Shown here one piece after another: positions 14,065-23,509 of a stretch of 56,517 nt of DNA (its first letter is position 1; the number at the start of each line of letters is the position of its first letter). Source of the DNA: Halomonadaceae bacterium T82-2 (GTDB lineage Bacteria; Pseudomonadota; Gammaproteobacteria; Pseudomonadales; Halomonadaceae); the NCBI GenBank assembly GCA_001577635.1, contig LSBP01000022.1:1-56517 (forward strand), read 5' to 3'. The translations under genes were made by a program, and so were the position numbers. The notes beneath the pieces are model-generated. The model saw nothing but the letters and a program-made list of their open reading frames with translations. It did no database searches and was not told the DNA's origin.

Positions 14065-15471
14065 ATGAGTCAGCAGACCAATCAATCCTGGGGGGGGCGC
14101 TTCAGCGAACCCACCGACGCCTTCGTCGAGCAGTTCACCGCCTCGGTGAACTTCGATCGCCGCCTCTTCCATCACGACATTCGCGGCTCGATCGCCCACG
14201 CGACCATGCTCGCGCGGGTCGGCGTGCTGACCCTCGACGAACGCGACGCGATCATCCAGGGCCTCGGCGAGATCGAGCGCGAGATCGAGGAGGGCGCCTT
14301 CCCCTGGTCGGTGGCGCTCGAGGACGTGCACATGAACATCGAGGCACGCCTGACCGAGAAGATCGGCATCACCGGCAAGAAGCTGCACACCGGGCGCTCG
14401 CGCAACGACCAGATCGCCACCGACATCCGCCTCTACCTGCGCGACGAGATCGACGCCATCGATGCCGAGCTGGCGCGCCTGCGTGACGGGCTGATCGAGC
14501 TGGCCACCCGCGAGGCGGACACCATCATGCCCGGCTTCACCCACCTGCAGACCGCCCAGCCGGTGACCTTCGGCCACCACCTGCTCGCCTGGCAGGAGAT
14601 GGTGGCCCGCGACCACGAGCGCCTGCGCGACTGCCGCAAGCGGGTCAACGTCATGCCGCTGGGTGCCGCGGCACTGGCCGGCACCACCTACCCCATCGAT
14701 CGCCACGTCACCGCCGAACTGCTGGGCTTCGAGCGTCCGGCCGAGAATTCGCTGGATGCGGTCTCGGATCGCGACTTCGCCATCGAGTTCGCCGCGCTGG
14801 CCAGCCTGCTGCTGATGCACCTGTCGCGGATGAGCGAGGAGCTGGTGCTGTGGACCAGCGCCCAGTTCGACTTCATCGACCTGCCGGATCGCTTCTGCAC
14901 CGGCAGCTCGATCATGCCGCAGAAGAAGAACCCCGACGTGCCCGAACTGGTGCGCGGCAAGAGCGGCCGGGTCTACGGTCACCTGATGAGCCTGCTGACG
15001 CTGATGAAGTCCCAGCCGCTGGCCTACAACAAGGACAATCAGGAGGACAAGGAACCGCTGTTCGACACCCTCGACACCGTCAAGGGTTGCCTGCGCGCCT
15101 TCGCCGACATGATTCCGGCGATCGAGGCCAAGGCCGACAGCATGTACGAGGCGGCCCGCCGCGGTTTCTCCACCGCCACCGACCTGGCGGACTACTTGGT
15201 GCGCGCCGGGGTGGCCTTCCGCGACGCCCACGAGATCGTCGGCCAGTCGGTGGCCTACGGTATCGAGCAGGGCAAGGATCTCTCCGAGATGACCCTCGAG
15301 GAGCTGCGCCAGTTCTCGGACGCGATCGGCGAGGACGTCTTCGAGGTACTGACGCTGGAAGGCTCGGTGGCCGCGCGCAACCACATCGGCGGCACCGCGC
15401 CGGACCAGGTCCGCGCCGCCGCCCAGCGCGCCCGCGACGCCCTGAGCGCGCTCATGGAGGAGCGGGCGTGA
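14065..15471 (+). CDS. argH: Argininosuccinate lyase
   Basis: A 468-residue cytosolic enzyme that splits argininosuccinate into arginine and fumarate, the last step of arginine synthesis. It has the fumarase/aspartase superfamily signature [12 protein letters not shown], the catalytic segments [12 protein letters not shown] and [16 protein letters not shown], and starts [20 protein letters not shown] as the family does. The next gene starts within its stop codon (GTGA overlap), so argH heads a seven-gene run to 20210. Confidence 0.97.
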   Translation: MSQQTNQSWGGRFSEPTDAFVEQFTASVNFDRRLFHHDIRGSIAHATMLARVGVLTLDERDAIIQGLGEIEREIEEGAFPWSVALEDVHMNIEARLTEKIGITGKKLHTGRSRNDQIATDIRLYLRDEIDAIDAELARLRDGLIELATREADTIMPGFTHLQTAQPVTFGHHLLAWQEMVARDHERLRDCRKRVNVMPLGAAALAGTTYPIDRHVTAELLGFERPAENSLDAVSDRDFAIEFAALASLLLMHLSRMSEELVLWTSAQFDFIDLPDRFCTGSSIMPQKKNPDVPELVRGKSGRVYGHLMSLLTLMKSQPLAYNKDNQEDKEPLFDTLDTVKGCLRAFADMIPAIEAKADSMYEAARRGFSTATDLADYLVRAGVAFRDAHEIVGQSVAYGIEQGKDLSEMTLEELRQFSDAIGEDVFEVLTLEGSVAARNHIGGTAPDQVRAAAQRARDALSALMEERA

Positions 15472-15683
15472 CGGCCCGGCGCCTGACCGCGGCACTGCCG
15501 GCGCTGCTGCTGGCCGCCGGGGTGCTGGCGGGCTGCGGCCAGAAGGGGCCGCTGTATCATCCCGGCGACGAGCAGGCCGCCCGGCAGTACGATCCGGCGG
15601 ACGCCTACACCCCGGACGACGAGACCCAGGCACCGGACGCCGCTCCGGACTCCGGTGCATCGAGCGAACACAGCGGGACATAA
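15468..15683 (+). CDS. lptM: LPS translocon maturation lipoprotein LptM (YifL)
   Basis: A 71-residue lipoprotein with GTG start at 15468 overlapping the argH stop. The signal ends in lipobox LAGC with Cys23 lipidated, directly followed by GQKGPLYHP, the diagnostic LptM motif. The remainder is acidic and disordered. LptM assists disulfide maturation of the LptDE translocon in E. coli, where it also sits next to dapF. Confidence 0.88.
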   Translation: MTARRLTAALPALLLAAGVLAGCGQKGPLYHPGDEQAARQYDPADAYTPDDETQAPDAAPDSGASSEHSGT

Positions 15684-15688
15684 GCAGC

Positions 15689-16957
15689 ATGGATCATTTC
15701 GACTACCGTGACGGCCAGCTTCATGGCGAGGACGTGCCGCTGGCGACAATCGCCCAGCGCTTCGGCACACCCTGCTACGTCTACTCCCGGGCCACGCTGG
15801 AGCGTCACTTCCGCGCCTACAGCGAGGCGCTGGCCGGGCACCCGCACCTGATCTGCTACGCGGTGAAGGCCAACTCCAACCTGGCCGTGCTCGACGTGCT
15901 GGCGCGGCTCGGCGCCGGTTTCGACATCGTCTCGGTGGGCGAGCTAGAACGGGTGCTGGCCGCCGGCGGCGACCCGTCCCGGGTGGTGTTCTCCGGCGTC
16001 GCCAAGGAACGCCACGAGATGGCCCGCGCGCTGGAAGTGGGCATCAAGTGCTTCAACGTCGAGTCGCTGCCCGAGCTGGAGCGCCTCGACGAGGTCGCCG
16101 GCGAGTGCGGGACGATCGCGCCGGTGTCGCTGCGCGTCAATCCCGATGTCGACGCCCGCACCCATCCGTACATCTCCACCGGGCTCAAGGCCAACAAGTT
16201 CGGCATTCCCGTCGACGACGCGCCGGCAGTCTACGCCCGCGCCGCCGAGCTGCCCAACCTGCGGGTGGTGGGGCTGGACTGCCACATCGGCTCGCAGCTC
16301 ACCGAGATCGCCCCGTTCCTGGACGCCCTCGACCGGCTGCTGGTGCTGCTCGAGCGGCTCGAGGCCCAGGGCATCACCATCGAGCACCTCGACCTGGGCG
16401 GCGGCCTGGGCGTTCCCTACCAGGGCGAACAGCCCCCGGCCCCGTTCGACTATGCCCGCGCCCTGCTCGAGCGCCTGGCCACCTGGAAGGAAGGCCGGGA
16501 CCTGACCCTGCTGTTCGAGCCGGGGCGCTCCATCGCCGCCAACGCCGGCGTGCTGCTGACCCGCATCGAGTATCTCAAGCCCGGCGAGACCAAGCATTTC
16601 GCGATCGTCGACGCCGGCATGAACGACCTGATCCGCCCGGCGCTGTACCAGGCCTGGCAGGCGATCCTGCCGGTGGACACCCGCGCCCCCCGCGAGCGCG
16701 CCACCTACGACGTGGTCGGCCCGGTCTGCGAGACCGGCGACTTCCTGGGCAAGGATCGCGAGCTCGCCGTGGCGCCGGGCGACCTGCTGGCGGTACGCTC
16801 GGCCGGGGCCTACGGCTTCGTCATGGCCTCCAACTACAACAGCCGCCCGCGCCCGCCCGAGGTCATGGTCGACGGCGACCGCAGCCATCTGGTGCGGCGC
16901 CGCGAGACCCTCGAGGAGCTGTGGGCGGGCGAGGCACGACTGCCGGAGAATCGCTGA
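15689..16957 (+). CDS. lysA: Diaminopimelate decarboxylase
   Basis: A 422-residue PLP enzyme that converts meso-diaminopimelate to lysine. PLP-binding Lys60 is in CYAVKANSN. The glycine-rich GGGLGVPY motif, HIGSQ, and the C-terminal active-site cysteine in [12 protein letters not shown] are present. It starts 5 nt after lptM and its stop overlaps the dapF start, so the enzymes that make and consume meso-DAP are coupled. Confidence 0.97.
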   Translation: MDHFDYRDGQLHGEDVPLATIAQRFGTPCYVYSRATLERHFRAYSEALAGHPHLICYAVKANSNLAVLDVLARLGAGFDIVSVGELERVLAAGGDPSRVVFSGVAKERHEMARALEVGIKCFNVESLPELERLDEVAGECGTIAPVSLRVNPDVDARTHPYISTGLKANKFGIPVDDAPAVYARAAELPNLRVVGLDCHIGSQLTEIAPFLDALDRLLVLLERLEAQGITIEHLDLGGGLGVPYQGEQPPAPFDYARALLERLATWKEGRDLTLLFEPGRSIAANAGVLLTRIEYLKPGETKHFAIVDAGMNDLIRPALYQAWQAILPVDTRAPRERATYDVVGPVCETGDFLGKDRELAVAPGDLLAVRSAGAYGFVMASNYNSRPRPPEVMVDGDRSHLVRRRETLEELWAGEARLPENR

Positions 16958-17793
16958 TGCGGGTGTACTTCACCAAGATGCACGGCCTGGGCAACGACTT
17001 CATGGTGGTCGACCTGGTCACCCAGCGGGCACGCTTCGACGCCGAGCAGATCCGCCGGCTCGCCGATCGCCACTTCGGCATCGGCTTCGACCAGTTGCTG
17101 CTGGTCGAGCCGCCGCGCGACCCGGAGATGGACTTCCGCTACCGGATCTACAACGCCGACGGCAGCGAGGTGGAGAACTGCGGCAACGGCGCGCGCTGCT
17201 TCGCCCGCTTCGTGCGCGACCAGCAGCTGACCCACAAGCGCGAGATCCGCGTCGAGACCCTCGGCGGTCCGCTGACGCTGCTGGTCACCGAGGACGAGCG
17301 CGTGCAGGTCGACATGGGCGCCCCGCGCTTCGCCCCCGAGGCGCTGCCCTTCACGGCCGACGCCGACCGGGTGCTGCATGCCCTCGAGGTGGACGGCGAG
17401 CGTCTCGAGATCGGCGCGGTCTCCATGGGCAATCCCCACGCCGTGCTGCGGGTCGATGACGTCGACAGCGCACCGGTGGCCCGCCTGGGGCCCCGGATCG
17501 AGCATCACCCGCACTTCCCGCGCCAGGTCAACGTCGGCTTCATGCAGGTGGCCTCGCGCCACGAGATCCGCCTGCGCGTGCATGAGCGCGGCGCCGGCGA
17601 GACCCTGGCCTGTGGCACCGGCGCCTGTGCCGCCGTGGCCAGCGGCATCCGCCAGGGCCTGCTGGAGAGCCCCGTGACGGTACACCTGCCGGGCGGGTCG
17701 CTGACCATCGAGTGGGCCGGCGATGAAACGGCGCCACTGCTCATGACCGGGCCCGCCGAGCGCGTGTTCGACGGCCGCGTGAACCTGCGCTGA
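16957..17793 (+). CDS. dapF: Diaminopimelate epimerase
   Basis: A 278-residue enzyme that epimerises LL-DAP to meso-DAP for lysine and peptidoglycan. The ATG at 16957 shares its first base with the lysA stop. The two catalytic cysteines lie in [13 protein letters not shown] and [12 protein letters not shown]; the N-terminus [15 protein letters not shown] is typical. The protein is cofactor-free, cytosolic and of normal length. Confidence 0.97.
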   Translation: MRVYFTKMHGLGNDFMVVDLVTQRARFDAEQIRRLADRHFGIGFDQLLLVEPPRDPEMDFRYRIYNADGSEVENCGNGARCFARFVRDQQLTHKREIRVETLGGPLTLLVTEDERVQVDMGAPRFAPEALPFTADADRVLHALEVDGERLEIGAVSMGNPHAVLRVDDVDSAPVARLGPRIEHHPHFPRQVNVGFMQVASRHEIRLRVHERGAGETLACGTGACAAVASGIRQGLLESPVTVHLPGGSLTIEWAGDETAPLLMTGPAERVFDGRVNLR

Positions 17794-17852
17794 TCCTGCG
17801 CGGCAGGATCGCAACGCCCCGACTTTCCGCGAAACTGACGAGGACGCCACCC

Positions 17853-18572
17853 ATGCCTCCCGCGAAAGCGCCCGAACCCCGGCAGACCCTCGACCCCGAT
17901 ATGGTGGCGCAGTGGCTGGCCCGTCACCCCGACTTCTTCGTCGGCCGCGAGGGTCTGCTGCAGCAGCTCAAGGTGCCGCACCCCGACGCCCGTAACGGGG
18001 CCGTCTCGCTGCTCCAGCGGCTGGTGCTCGACCTGCGCGAGCGGGCCGAAGGTGCCGAGCGCCGTCTCGAGCAGCTGCTCGATTCGGCCCGCCACAACGA
18101 GTCGCAGTACCGGCGGACCCGTGAGCTGATCCTGGCGCTGCTCGAGGCCGAGGACAGCGACGCCCTGGGCGAGACCCTGGCCACCCAGCTGGCCGAACGC
18201 TTTCGCACCCAGGCCGTGGCGCTGTGGTGCGCCCCCTCGCTCACCGACTGCGACCCCGCACCGCCGCAGCCGCCGCGCTTCGTGCTCGACGAGGCCAGCG
18301 GTGCCCGCCTGGCGGCGCTGCTCGACGGCCGGGCCAGTCGCTGCCGGCGCCTCTCGCGTACCGACTGGAAGCGCCTGCTGCCGCATATCGACCCGCCCTC
18401 GCAGGCCGGCTCCTGTGCCGTCACCCGGCTGACGCTGGGCGAGCCGCAGGGTTACCTGATCCTCGCCAGCCATGACGCCGAGCACTTCCGCGCCAGTCTG
18501 GACACCCTGTTCACCGAGTACCTCGGCGAGGTCGTCACGCGACTGATGGTGGCCCATGCCCGCCCCGACTGA
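17853..18572 (+). CDS. DUF484 family protein
   Basis: A 239-residue protein with the family's N-terminal helical motif VAQWLARHPDFFVGREGLLQQLKVPHP, a coiled-coil (about residues 55-95) and a GAF-like C-terminal half ending in YLGEVVTRLM. DUF484 genes lie almost invariably between dapF and xerC; no function is established. It overlaps xerC by 17 nt. Confidence 0.92.
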   Translation: MPPAKAPEPRQTLDPDMVAQWLARHPDFFVGREGLLQQLKVPHPDARNGAVSLLQRLVLDLRERAEGAERRLEQLLDSARHNESQYRRTRELILALLEAEDSDALGETLATQLAERFRTQAVALWCAPSLTDCDPAPPQPPRFVLDEASGARLAALLDGRASRCRRLSRTDWKRLLPHIDPPSQAGSCAVTRLTLGEPQGYLILASHDAEHFRASLDTLFTEYLGEVVTRLMVAHARPD

Positions 18573-19485
18573 CGACCTGGACGCCGCCGTCGAGGACTTC
18601 CTGCAGGCCCTGGCGCGGGAGGCCAGCCCGGCCACGGTGGACGCCTACCGGCGCGACCTGGCGGCGCTGACCGCCTTCGTCCGCGAGGCCGGGCTCGCCG
18701 ACTGGGCCGAGCTGGATCGTGACCAGATCCGCCGCTTCCTGGGCCGCGAGCGCGCCCGCGGCCTGGCGCCACGCAGCCTGGCCCGGCGCCGGGCGGCACT
18801 GTCGCGCTTTACCCGCAGCCTGCACGATCAGGGTGTCCTGACCCACGACCCGGTCCGCCTGACGCGCACGCCCCGCGCCCCCGCGTCCCTGCCCCGGCCG
18901 CTGGACGTCGATCAGCTGTCGCGTTTCCTCGACACCCCGCACGACGGCTCGCCGCTGGCGTGCCGCGACCAGGCGATGTGCGAGCTGTTCTACTCCAGCG
19001 GCCTGCGTCTGGCCGAGCTGGCCGGCCTCGATCTCGACCACCTTGCCGCGCATCGCGTGCGCGTGCTCGGCAAGGGCGCCAAGCCCCGTCAGGTGCCAGT
19101 GGGGCAGCGCGCCGCCCAGGCCCTGGACGCGTGGCTGGCAGCCCGCCCGGCCCTGGCGGCGGCCGGCGAACCGGCGCTGTTCGTCGGCCGCCGCGGCGCC
19201 CGCCTGGGGCACCGCGCCATCCAGCAGCGCCTGTCGCGGCTCGCCGTCGAACGCGGTCTGCCGGAACACCTGCACCCGCACCGCTTGCGCCACTCGTTCG
19301 CCAGCCATCTGCTCGAGTCCAGCCAGGACCTGCGGGCCGTTCAGGAACTGCTCGGTCACGCCAACCTGTCGACCACCCAGATCTATACCCGGCTGGACTG
19401 GCAGCACCTGGCCGGCGTCTACGATGCCGCCCACCCCCGAGCGCGCCGGCGCACGCCGGATGCCGACGACCAACAGCCGGACTGA
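18556..19485 (+). CDS. xerC: Tyrosine recombinase XerC
   Basis: A 309-residue recombinase that works with XerD at dif to resolve chromosome dimers. All active-site residues are present: Arg in YSSGLRLAELAGL, Lys in LGKGAKPRQVPVG, HxxR in HPHRLRHSFASHL, His in LLGHANLSTTQIYTRLD, and the nucleophilic Tyr in that last motif. The SAM-like N-terminal domain covers about residues 8-90. It starts inside the DUF484 gene. Confidence 0.96.
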   Translation: MPAPTDDLDAAVEDFLQALAREASPATVDAYRRDLAALTAFVREAGLADWAELDRDQIRRFLGRERARGLAPRSLARRRAALSRFTRSLHDQGVLTHDPVRLTRTPRAPASLPRPLDVDQLSRFLDTPHDGSPLACRDQAMCELFYSSGLRLAELAGLDLDHLAAHRVRVLGKGAKPRQVPVGQRAAQALDAWLAARPALAAAGEPALFVGRRGARLGHRAIQQRLSRLAVERGLPEHLHPHRLRHSFASHLLESSQDLRAVQELLGHANLSTTQIYTRLDWQHLAGVYDAAHPRARRRTPDADDQQPD

Positions 19486-19505
19486 TCCCGCAAGGAGCCC
19501 CGCCG

Positions 19506-20210
19506 ATGCGCCCCATCACCGCCCTGACCTTCGACCTGGACGATACCTTCTGGGACAACGCGCCGGTCATGGCGCGCACCGAAACCGGCCACTACGACTG
19601 GCTGCACGAGCGCGTCGGCCATGCCGGGCATTTCCCGCTGGAGGAGTACCAGCGCCGCCGGCTGGCCTTCGCCGAGCGCCACCCCGTGCGCCGTGGCGAC
19701 TTCACCTGGGTGCGTCGCGAGACGCTGCGCGAGATGCTTGTCGAGTTCGGCCTGGAGGCGGCCGACGCGGCGCACTGGGCCGAGGCCGCCATCGAGCGGA
19801 TGCTGGCCCTGCGCCACGAGATCGAGGTGTTCGAGGAGGTGCCGGCGATGCTCGACGCGCTGGGGCAACGCTACCGGCTCGGCGCGATCACCAACGGCAA
19901 TGTGGACCTGACGCGCCTGGCGATCGGTCGCCATTTTCCGGTGATCATCAACGCCGGCGAGAGCCTGGCGCCCAAGCCCGATGCCCGCCCCTTCCTCGCG
20001 GCGCTGGCGCGACTCGGCCCGGTGCCGCCCTCGCAGGGCCTGCATGTCGGCGATTCCTGGCGTGAGGACGTGCTGCCGGCGCGGCGGCTGGGCATGCGGG
20101 TGGCCTGGATCGACAAGGATGACGAGCGTCCGGCGGCGCTGCCCGAGGGCGTGTATCGCCTGGGGCATATCCGCGAGCTGCCGGCGTTGCTGGAAAGACT
20201 GGAAGGCTGA
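19506..20210 (+). CDS. HAD-superfamily phosphatase (YigB-like)
   Basis: A 234-residue hydrolase with AAGGAG 8 nt before the ATG at 19506. HAD motifs: I DLDDTFWDN, II ITNGN, III the Lys in LAPKPDARPF, IV HVGDSWREDV. The alpha-helical cap domain is of C1 type. E. coli YigB, beside xerC, dephosphorylates a riboflavin precursor; position and length (238 aa in E. coli) support the same identity, but the substrate is not proved by sequence. Confidence 0.85.
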   Translation: MRPITALTFDLDDTFWDNAPVMARTETGHYDWLHERVGHAGHFPLEEYQRRRLAFAERHPVRRGDFTWVRRETLREMLVEFGLEAADAAHWAEAAIERMLALRHEIEVFEEVPAMLDALGQRYRLGAITNGNVDLTRLAIGRHFPVIINAGESLAPKPDARPFLAALARLGPVPPSQGLHVGDSWREDVLPARRLGMRVAWIDKDDERPAALPEGVYRLGHIRELPALLERLEG

Positions 20211-20223
20211 CGACGCGGCTTTT

Positions 20224-20249
20224 CCGGCGCCCGTCTGCCCGGGCGCCGG
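20224..20249. repeat. U-less palindrome between convergent genes
   Basis: CCGGCGCCCG, 6 nt, CGGGCGCCGG: a 10-bp perfect stem in the 51-nt gap between the HAD phosphatase and engB stops. No T-run follows on either strand. Confidence 0.6.
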
Positions 20250-20261
20250 CGTATCCCGCTC

Positions 20262-20879
20262 TCAGGTTTCGACGGCGTCGAGCAGCCAGGCGTCGAGCCG
20301 GGCCTCCAGGGTATCCAGTCCCTGGCGCTTGAGCGACGAGAACAGCTGGATGCTGACCAGGTCCTCCCACTCGCGCAGCTGCGAGCGCACCTTGGCCAGT
20401 GCGTTCTTCGCCGCGCCGGGCTTGAGCTTGTCGGCCTTGGTCAGCAGGATGTGCACCGGCATGTCCTGCTCGTCGGCCCAGCCCAGCATCATCTCGTCGA
20501 ACTCGCTAAGCGGATGGCGCACGTCCATCAGCAGCACCACCCCCTGCAACGAACCGCGCCGCTGCAGGTAATCGGCCAGGTGACGCTGCCACTCGCGCTT
20601 GACCGCTTCCGGCACCTTGGCGTAGCCGTACCCCGGCAGGTCAACCAGTCGGCAAGCCTCGTCGCCGCCGAGACTGAAGAAGTTGATCAGCTGGGTGCGC
20701 CCCGGTGTCCGGGAGGTCCGGGCCAGCGCCTTCTGCCGGGCGAGGGTGTTGATGGCGCTCGACTTGCCGGCGTTGGAACGGCCGGCGAAGGCCACCTCGC
20801 GACCCTCGTCGGCCGGGCACTGGCCGAGCGTGGGGGCGCTGGTCATGAAATGGGCGGTCTGGTAGTTGAGACGGGTCAC
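20262..20879 (-). CDS. engB: Ribosome biogenesis GTPase EngB (YihA/YsxC)
   Basis: A 205-residue TRAFAC GTPase required for large ribosomal subunit assembly. G1 is [10 protein letters not shown]2 TPGRTQ, G3 DLPGYG, G4 TKADK, with SSLKRQG as the G5 region. GTG at 20879 is used. A minus-strand extended -10 (TGCTACAAT, core 20922-20927) lies 43 nt upstream. Confidence 0.95.
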   Translation of the reverse strand: MTRLNYQTAHFMTSAPTLGQCPADEGREVAFAGRSNAGKSSAINTLARQKALARTSRTPGRTQLINFFSLGGDEACRLVDLPGYGYAKVPEAVKREWQRHLADYLQRRGSLQGVVLLMDVRHPLSEFDEMMLGWADEQDMPVHILLTKADKLKPGAAKNALAKVRSQLREWEDLVSIQLFSSLKRQGLDTLEARLDAWLLDAVET

Positions 20880-21289
20880 GGCTTGCCTCGTCGGGCTGGG
20901 CGGAAATCGGCTTGACCGGCGATTGTAGCACTCCCGTCCGGCGGCTGTGAGCCTCGCACCCGGCTAGCCAAGGCCATCGCCGTTGGCTCTGACGAGGGCG
21001 CCAGGGGCAGGTTGGAGAGGGGGTTTTTGGCCATGGCCGGAAAAATGTTCCTTTCCATATCCGGCATTCCCGCCATCCATGGCGGTCAGATAGCCCAAGT
21101 AGCGCCCAGGGAGGGGTCTATAGCGCCCCTCGGAAACCTGCCGACGGATCAGCCCGAGTCATGTTGCAGCTATCTACGATTGCCCCACCCGACGGCATCA
21201 CCGGAACCTCCGCGCCCGCGACGACTCCAACACGCCGACGAATCTGATACCTTTAGACGCATTGCCATCATCGAAAGGAGAGTGGGCGC
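20880..21289. other. 410-bp intergenic region without a supported gene
   Basis: It separates divergent engB and dsbA. Visible items: a minus-strand extended -10 for engB (20922-20930), a self-complementary GGCCATGGCC (21029-21038) bordered by T and A runs, a 6-bp hairpin GAGGGG/CCCCTC (21111-21131), a repeated TAGCGCCC (21100 and 21121), and GAAAGGAG before dsbA. Short open frames here have no protein-like character. In pseudomonads a cytochrome c4 gene lies between these two genes; none is present. Confidence 0.6.
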
Positions 21290-21922
21290 ATGTTGAAACA
21301 GTGGATCGCGGCCGTCGCCGGCCTGGGCTTCTCCGCGCTGGTCATGGCTGCACCGCCGGTGGCCGGCGAGGATTACAAGGTACTCGACACCCCGGTGGAA
21401 ACCTCGGTGCCCGACGGCCAGATCGAGGTGACCGAGGTCTTCTGGTACGGCTGCCCGCACTGCTACGCCTTCGAGAAGCCGCTCAACGCCTGGGTTGCCG
21501 AACTGCCCGACGATGTCACCTTCGTGCGCGTTCCGGCCACCATGGGCGATACCTGGACGGCCCATGCGCGTGCCTTCTATGCCGCCAAGTCACTGGGCAT
21601 CCTCGACAAGGTTCACGACGACTTCTTCGACGCCATCCACAAGGACGGTCGGCACCTGACCGACCCGGAAAAGGTGGCCGAGTTCTTCAGCCACTACGGC
21701 GTCACCAAGGACGAGGCACTCAAGGCGCTCGACTCCTTCGGCGTGAAGAGCGAACTCAACCAGGCCCACGCGCGGATGCGCGGCTACCAGATCATGGGCG
21801 TGCCGGCGCTGATCGTCGACGGCCACTACGTGATCACGCCGAAGTCCGCCGGCAGCCTGGAAAACATGCCCAAGGTCGCCGACGCGCTGATCGACAAGGT
21901 ACGTGAGCAACGCAGCCAGTAA
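21290..21922 (+). CDS. dsbA: Periplasmic thiol:disulfide oxidoreductase DsbA
   Basis: A 210-residue protein that introduces disulfides into exported proteins. Residues 1-20 form a signal peptide (AALVMA-like end), and the mature thioredoxin fold carries active site Cys55-Pro-His-Cys58 and the cis-proline loop GVPALIV. GAAAGGAG precedes the ATG. Length matches DsbA (208-211 aa) rather than the larger DsbG/DsbC family. Confidence 0.95.
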   Translation: MLKQWIAAVAGLGFSALVMAAPPVAGEDYKVLDTPVETSVPDGQIEVTEVFWYGCPHCYAFEKPLNAWVAELPDDVTFVRVPATMGDTWTAHARAFYAAKSLGILDKVHDDFFDAIHKDGRHLTDPEKVAEFFSHYGVTKDEALKALDSFGVKSELNQAHARMRGYQIMGVPALIVDGHYVITPKSAGSLENMPKVADALIDKVREQRSQ

Positions 21923-21991
21923 GCCACCGGCAAACGAGGTGGGCGTTCCCGGCGCCCACCAGATCGGGAGTCTGGAAATGACCGCCAAGCC

Positions 21992-22801
21992 ATGACACAG
22001 GTGCATGCCTTCCACCCCGGCTCCACCGCGACGCTGCGCCTGCTGACCTTCAACCTGCAGGTGGGCATCTCGACGTCGGCCTATCACCATTACCTGACGC
22101 GCAGCTGGCAGCACCTGCTGCCGCACCCCGACCGTCAGCAGCGCCTGGCGCTGATCAGCGACGTGCTCAAGGGCTATGACATCGTCGGCCTGCAGGAGGC
22201 CGACGGCGGCAGTTTCCGCTCGGGCAACGTCAATCAGGTGGACTATCTGGCGCAGCACGCCGGTTTCGCCCATCACTACCAGCAGCTCAACCGCAACCTG
22301 GGCCGCTTCGCCCAGCACAGCAACGGCCTGCTGTCGCGCCTCGCGCCCACCCACATCGAGGAACACCGCCTGCCGGGCACCCTGCCCGGGCGCGGTGCGC
22401 TGCACGCCCGCTACGGCGACGGTCCGGACGCCCTGCATATCTTCATCGCCCACCTGGCGCTCAGCCATCGCGGCCGGGTGCGCCAGCTCGACTACCTGAG
22501 CGAGCTGGTCGCGCCGCTCAAGCATGTGGTGGTGATGGGCGACCTCAACTGCACCCCGGAGCAGCTCCACAGCCACTCGCGCTTCTGCAGTGCGCTGCCG
22601 CTGCGCCCGGTGCGCACGTTATTGAGTTATCCTTCCTGGCAGCCACGCCGGGCACTGGACCATATCCTGCTGTCGTCGTCGCTGGAGGCGGACAACCTGC
22701 AGGTCCTCGACCAGCTGTTCTCCGATCACCTCCCCCTGGCCGTCGACATCCACCTGCCGCCGCGTTGTCAGCAGGCGGTGGGCATCCCGTCAGACCAATG
22801 A
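21992..22801 (+). CDS. Endonuclease/exonuclease/phosphatase family protein
   Basis: A 269-residue EEP-fold hydrolase. The fold markers are LLTFNLQVG (metal-binding Asn), DIVGLQEAD (catalytic Glu), HIFIAHLALS, VVVMGDLNCTPE, and the C-terminal SDHLPLAVDI (catalytic Asp-His). It has no signal peptide. It lies downstream of dsbA as in pseudomonads. The substrate (nucleic acid, phosphoinositide or other phosphodiester) cannot be told. Confidence 0.88.
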   Translation: MTQVHAFHPGSTATLRLLTFNLQVGISTSAYHHYLTRSWQHLLPHPDRQQRLALISDVLKGYDIVGLQEADGGSFRSGNVNQVDYLAQHAGFAHHYQQLNRNLGRFAQHSNGLLSRLAPTHIEEHRLPGTLPGRGALHARYGDGPDALHIFIAHLALSHRGRVRQLDYLSELVAPLKHVVVMGDLNCTPEQLHSHSRFCSALPLRPVRTLLSYPSWQPRRALDHILLSSSLEADNLQVLDQLFSDHLPLAVDIHLPPRCQQAVGIPSDQ

Positions 22802-22838
22802 CCCATTGCCGCCGCCCCTGCCCCCGGTCACTCTGAGC

Positions 22839-22869
22839 GGCGTTCCGGCGTTCCGGCGCTCCGGCGTGG
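22839..22869. repeat. Short tandem GGCGTTCC repeat
   Basis: Three consecutive 8-nt units (GGCGTTCC, GGCGTTCC, GGCGCTCC) and a partial fourth in the spacer before the TRAP genes. Confidence 0.6.
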
Positions 22870-22951
22870 CCGTCACGCCGCCGCTAAAGTTGGCGGCCGG
22901 CGTGTCGATACGACAGCAACCGACAAACAACGCCACGCAAGCGAGGGTTTC

Positions 22952-23509
22952 ATGAATCGAGGTCCATCCCTGCCAGCCCCCCTGGCCTGGATCGACGCCA
23001 TCACCGAACGGCTGGGCAAGGCGCTCGCCTGGCTGGTCATGGCCATGATGCTGATCCAGTTCCTGATAGTCGTGCTGCGCTATCTCTTCAATTTCAACAG
23101 CATTCCCATGCAGGAGTCGGTGATGTACATGCACGCCACCCTCTTCCTGCTGGCCGCCGGCTACACGCTCAAGCATGACGGGCATGTGCGGGTGGATATC
23201 TTCTATCGCAACTTCTCGCCGCGAAGGCAGGCCTGGGTCGACCTGCTCGGCACCCTGCTGCTGCTGCTGCCGTTCATGGTCTTCGTGATCGCCACCAGCC
23301 TGGGCTACGTGGGCAAGTCCTGGGCGATTCTCGAGGGCTCGCCGGACACCGGCGGCATCCACGGGGTCTTTTTGCTCAAGACGCTGATCCCGCTGTTCGC
23401 CGGCCTGATGATCCTGCAGGGCATCGGCGAGGTCATCCGCAAGAGCCTGATCATCGGCGGCCGGCTGCCGCCGCAGGAAGGCCACGACCATGCCGAGGAG
23501 CGCCTCTGA
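22952..23509 (+). CDS. TRAP transporter small membrane subunit (DctQ type)
   Basis: A 185-residue subunit with four membrane helices (about 28-48, 63-83, 102-122, 146-166) that bridges the binding protein and the large permease. The segment AGYTLKHDGHVRVDIFYRNFSPRRQAWVDL between helices 2 and 3 is the family hallmark. Its stop overlaps the start of the large subunit by 1 nt. No binding-protein gene accompanies the pair. Confidence 0.9.
   Translation: MNRGPSLPAPLAWIDAITERLGKALAWLVMAMMLIQFLIVVLRYLFNFNSIPMQESVMYMHATLFLLAAGYTLKHDGHVRVDIFYRNFSPRRQAWVDLLGTLLLLLPFMVFVIATSLGYVGKSWAILEGSPDTGGIHGVFLLKTLIPLFAGLMILQGIGEVIRKSLIIGGRLPPQEGHDHAEERL

Noticed and set aside
21012-21296. A 94-codon ORF upstream of dsbA
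   Set aside because: No ribosome binding site or family resemblance; it overlaps the dsbA start, and its composition looks random.
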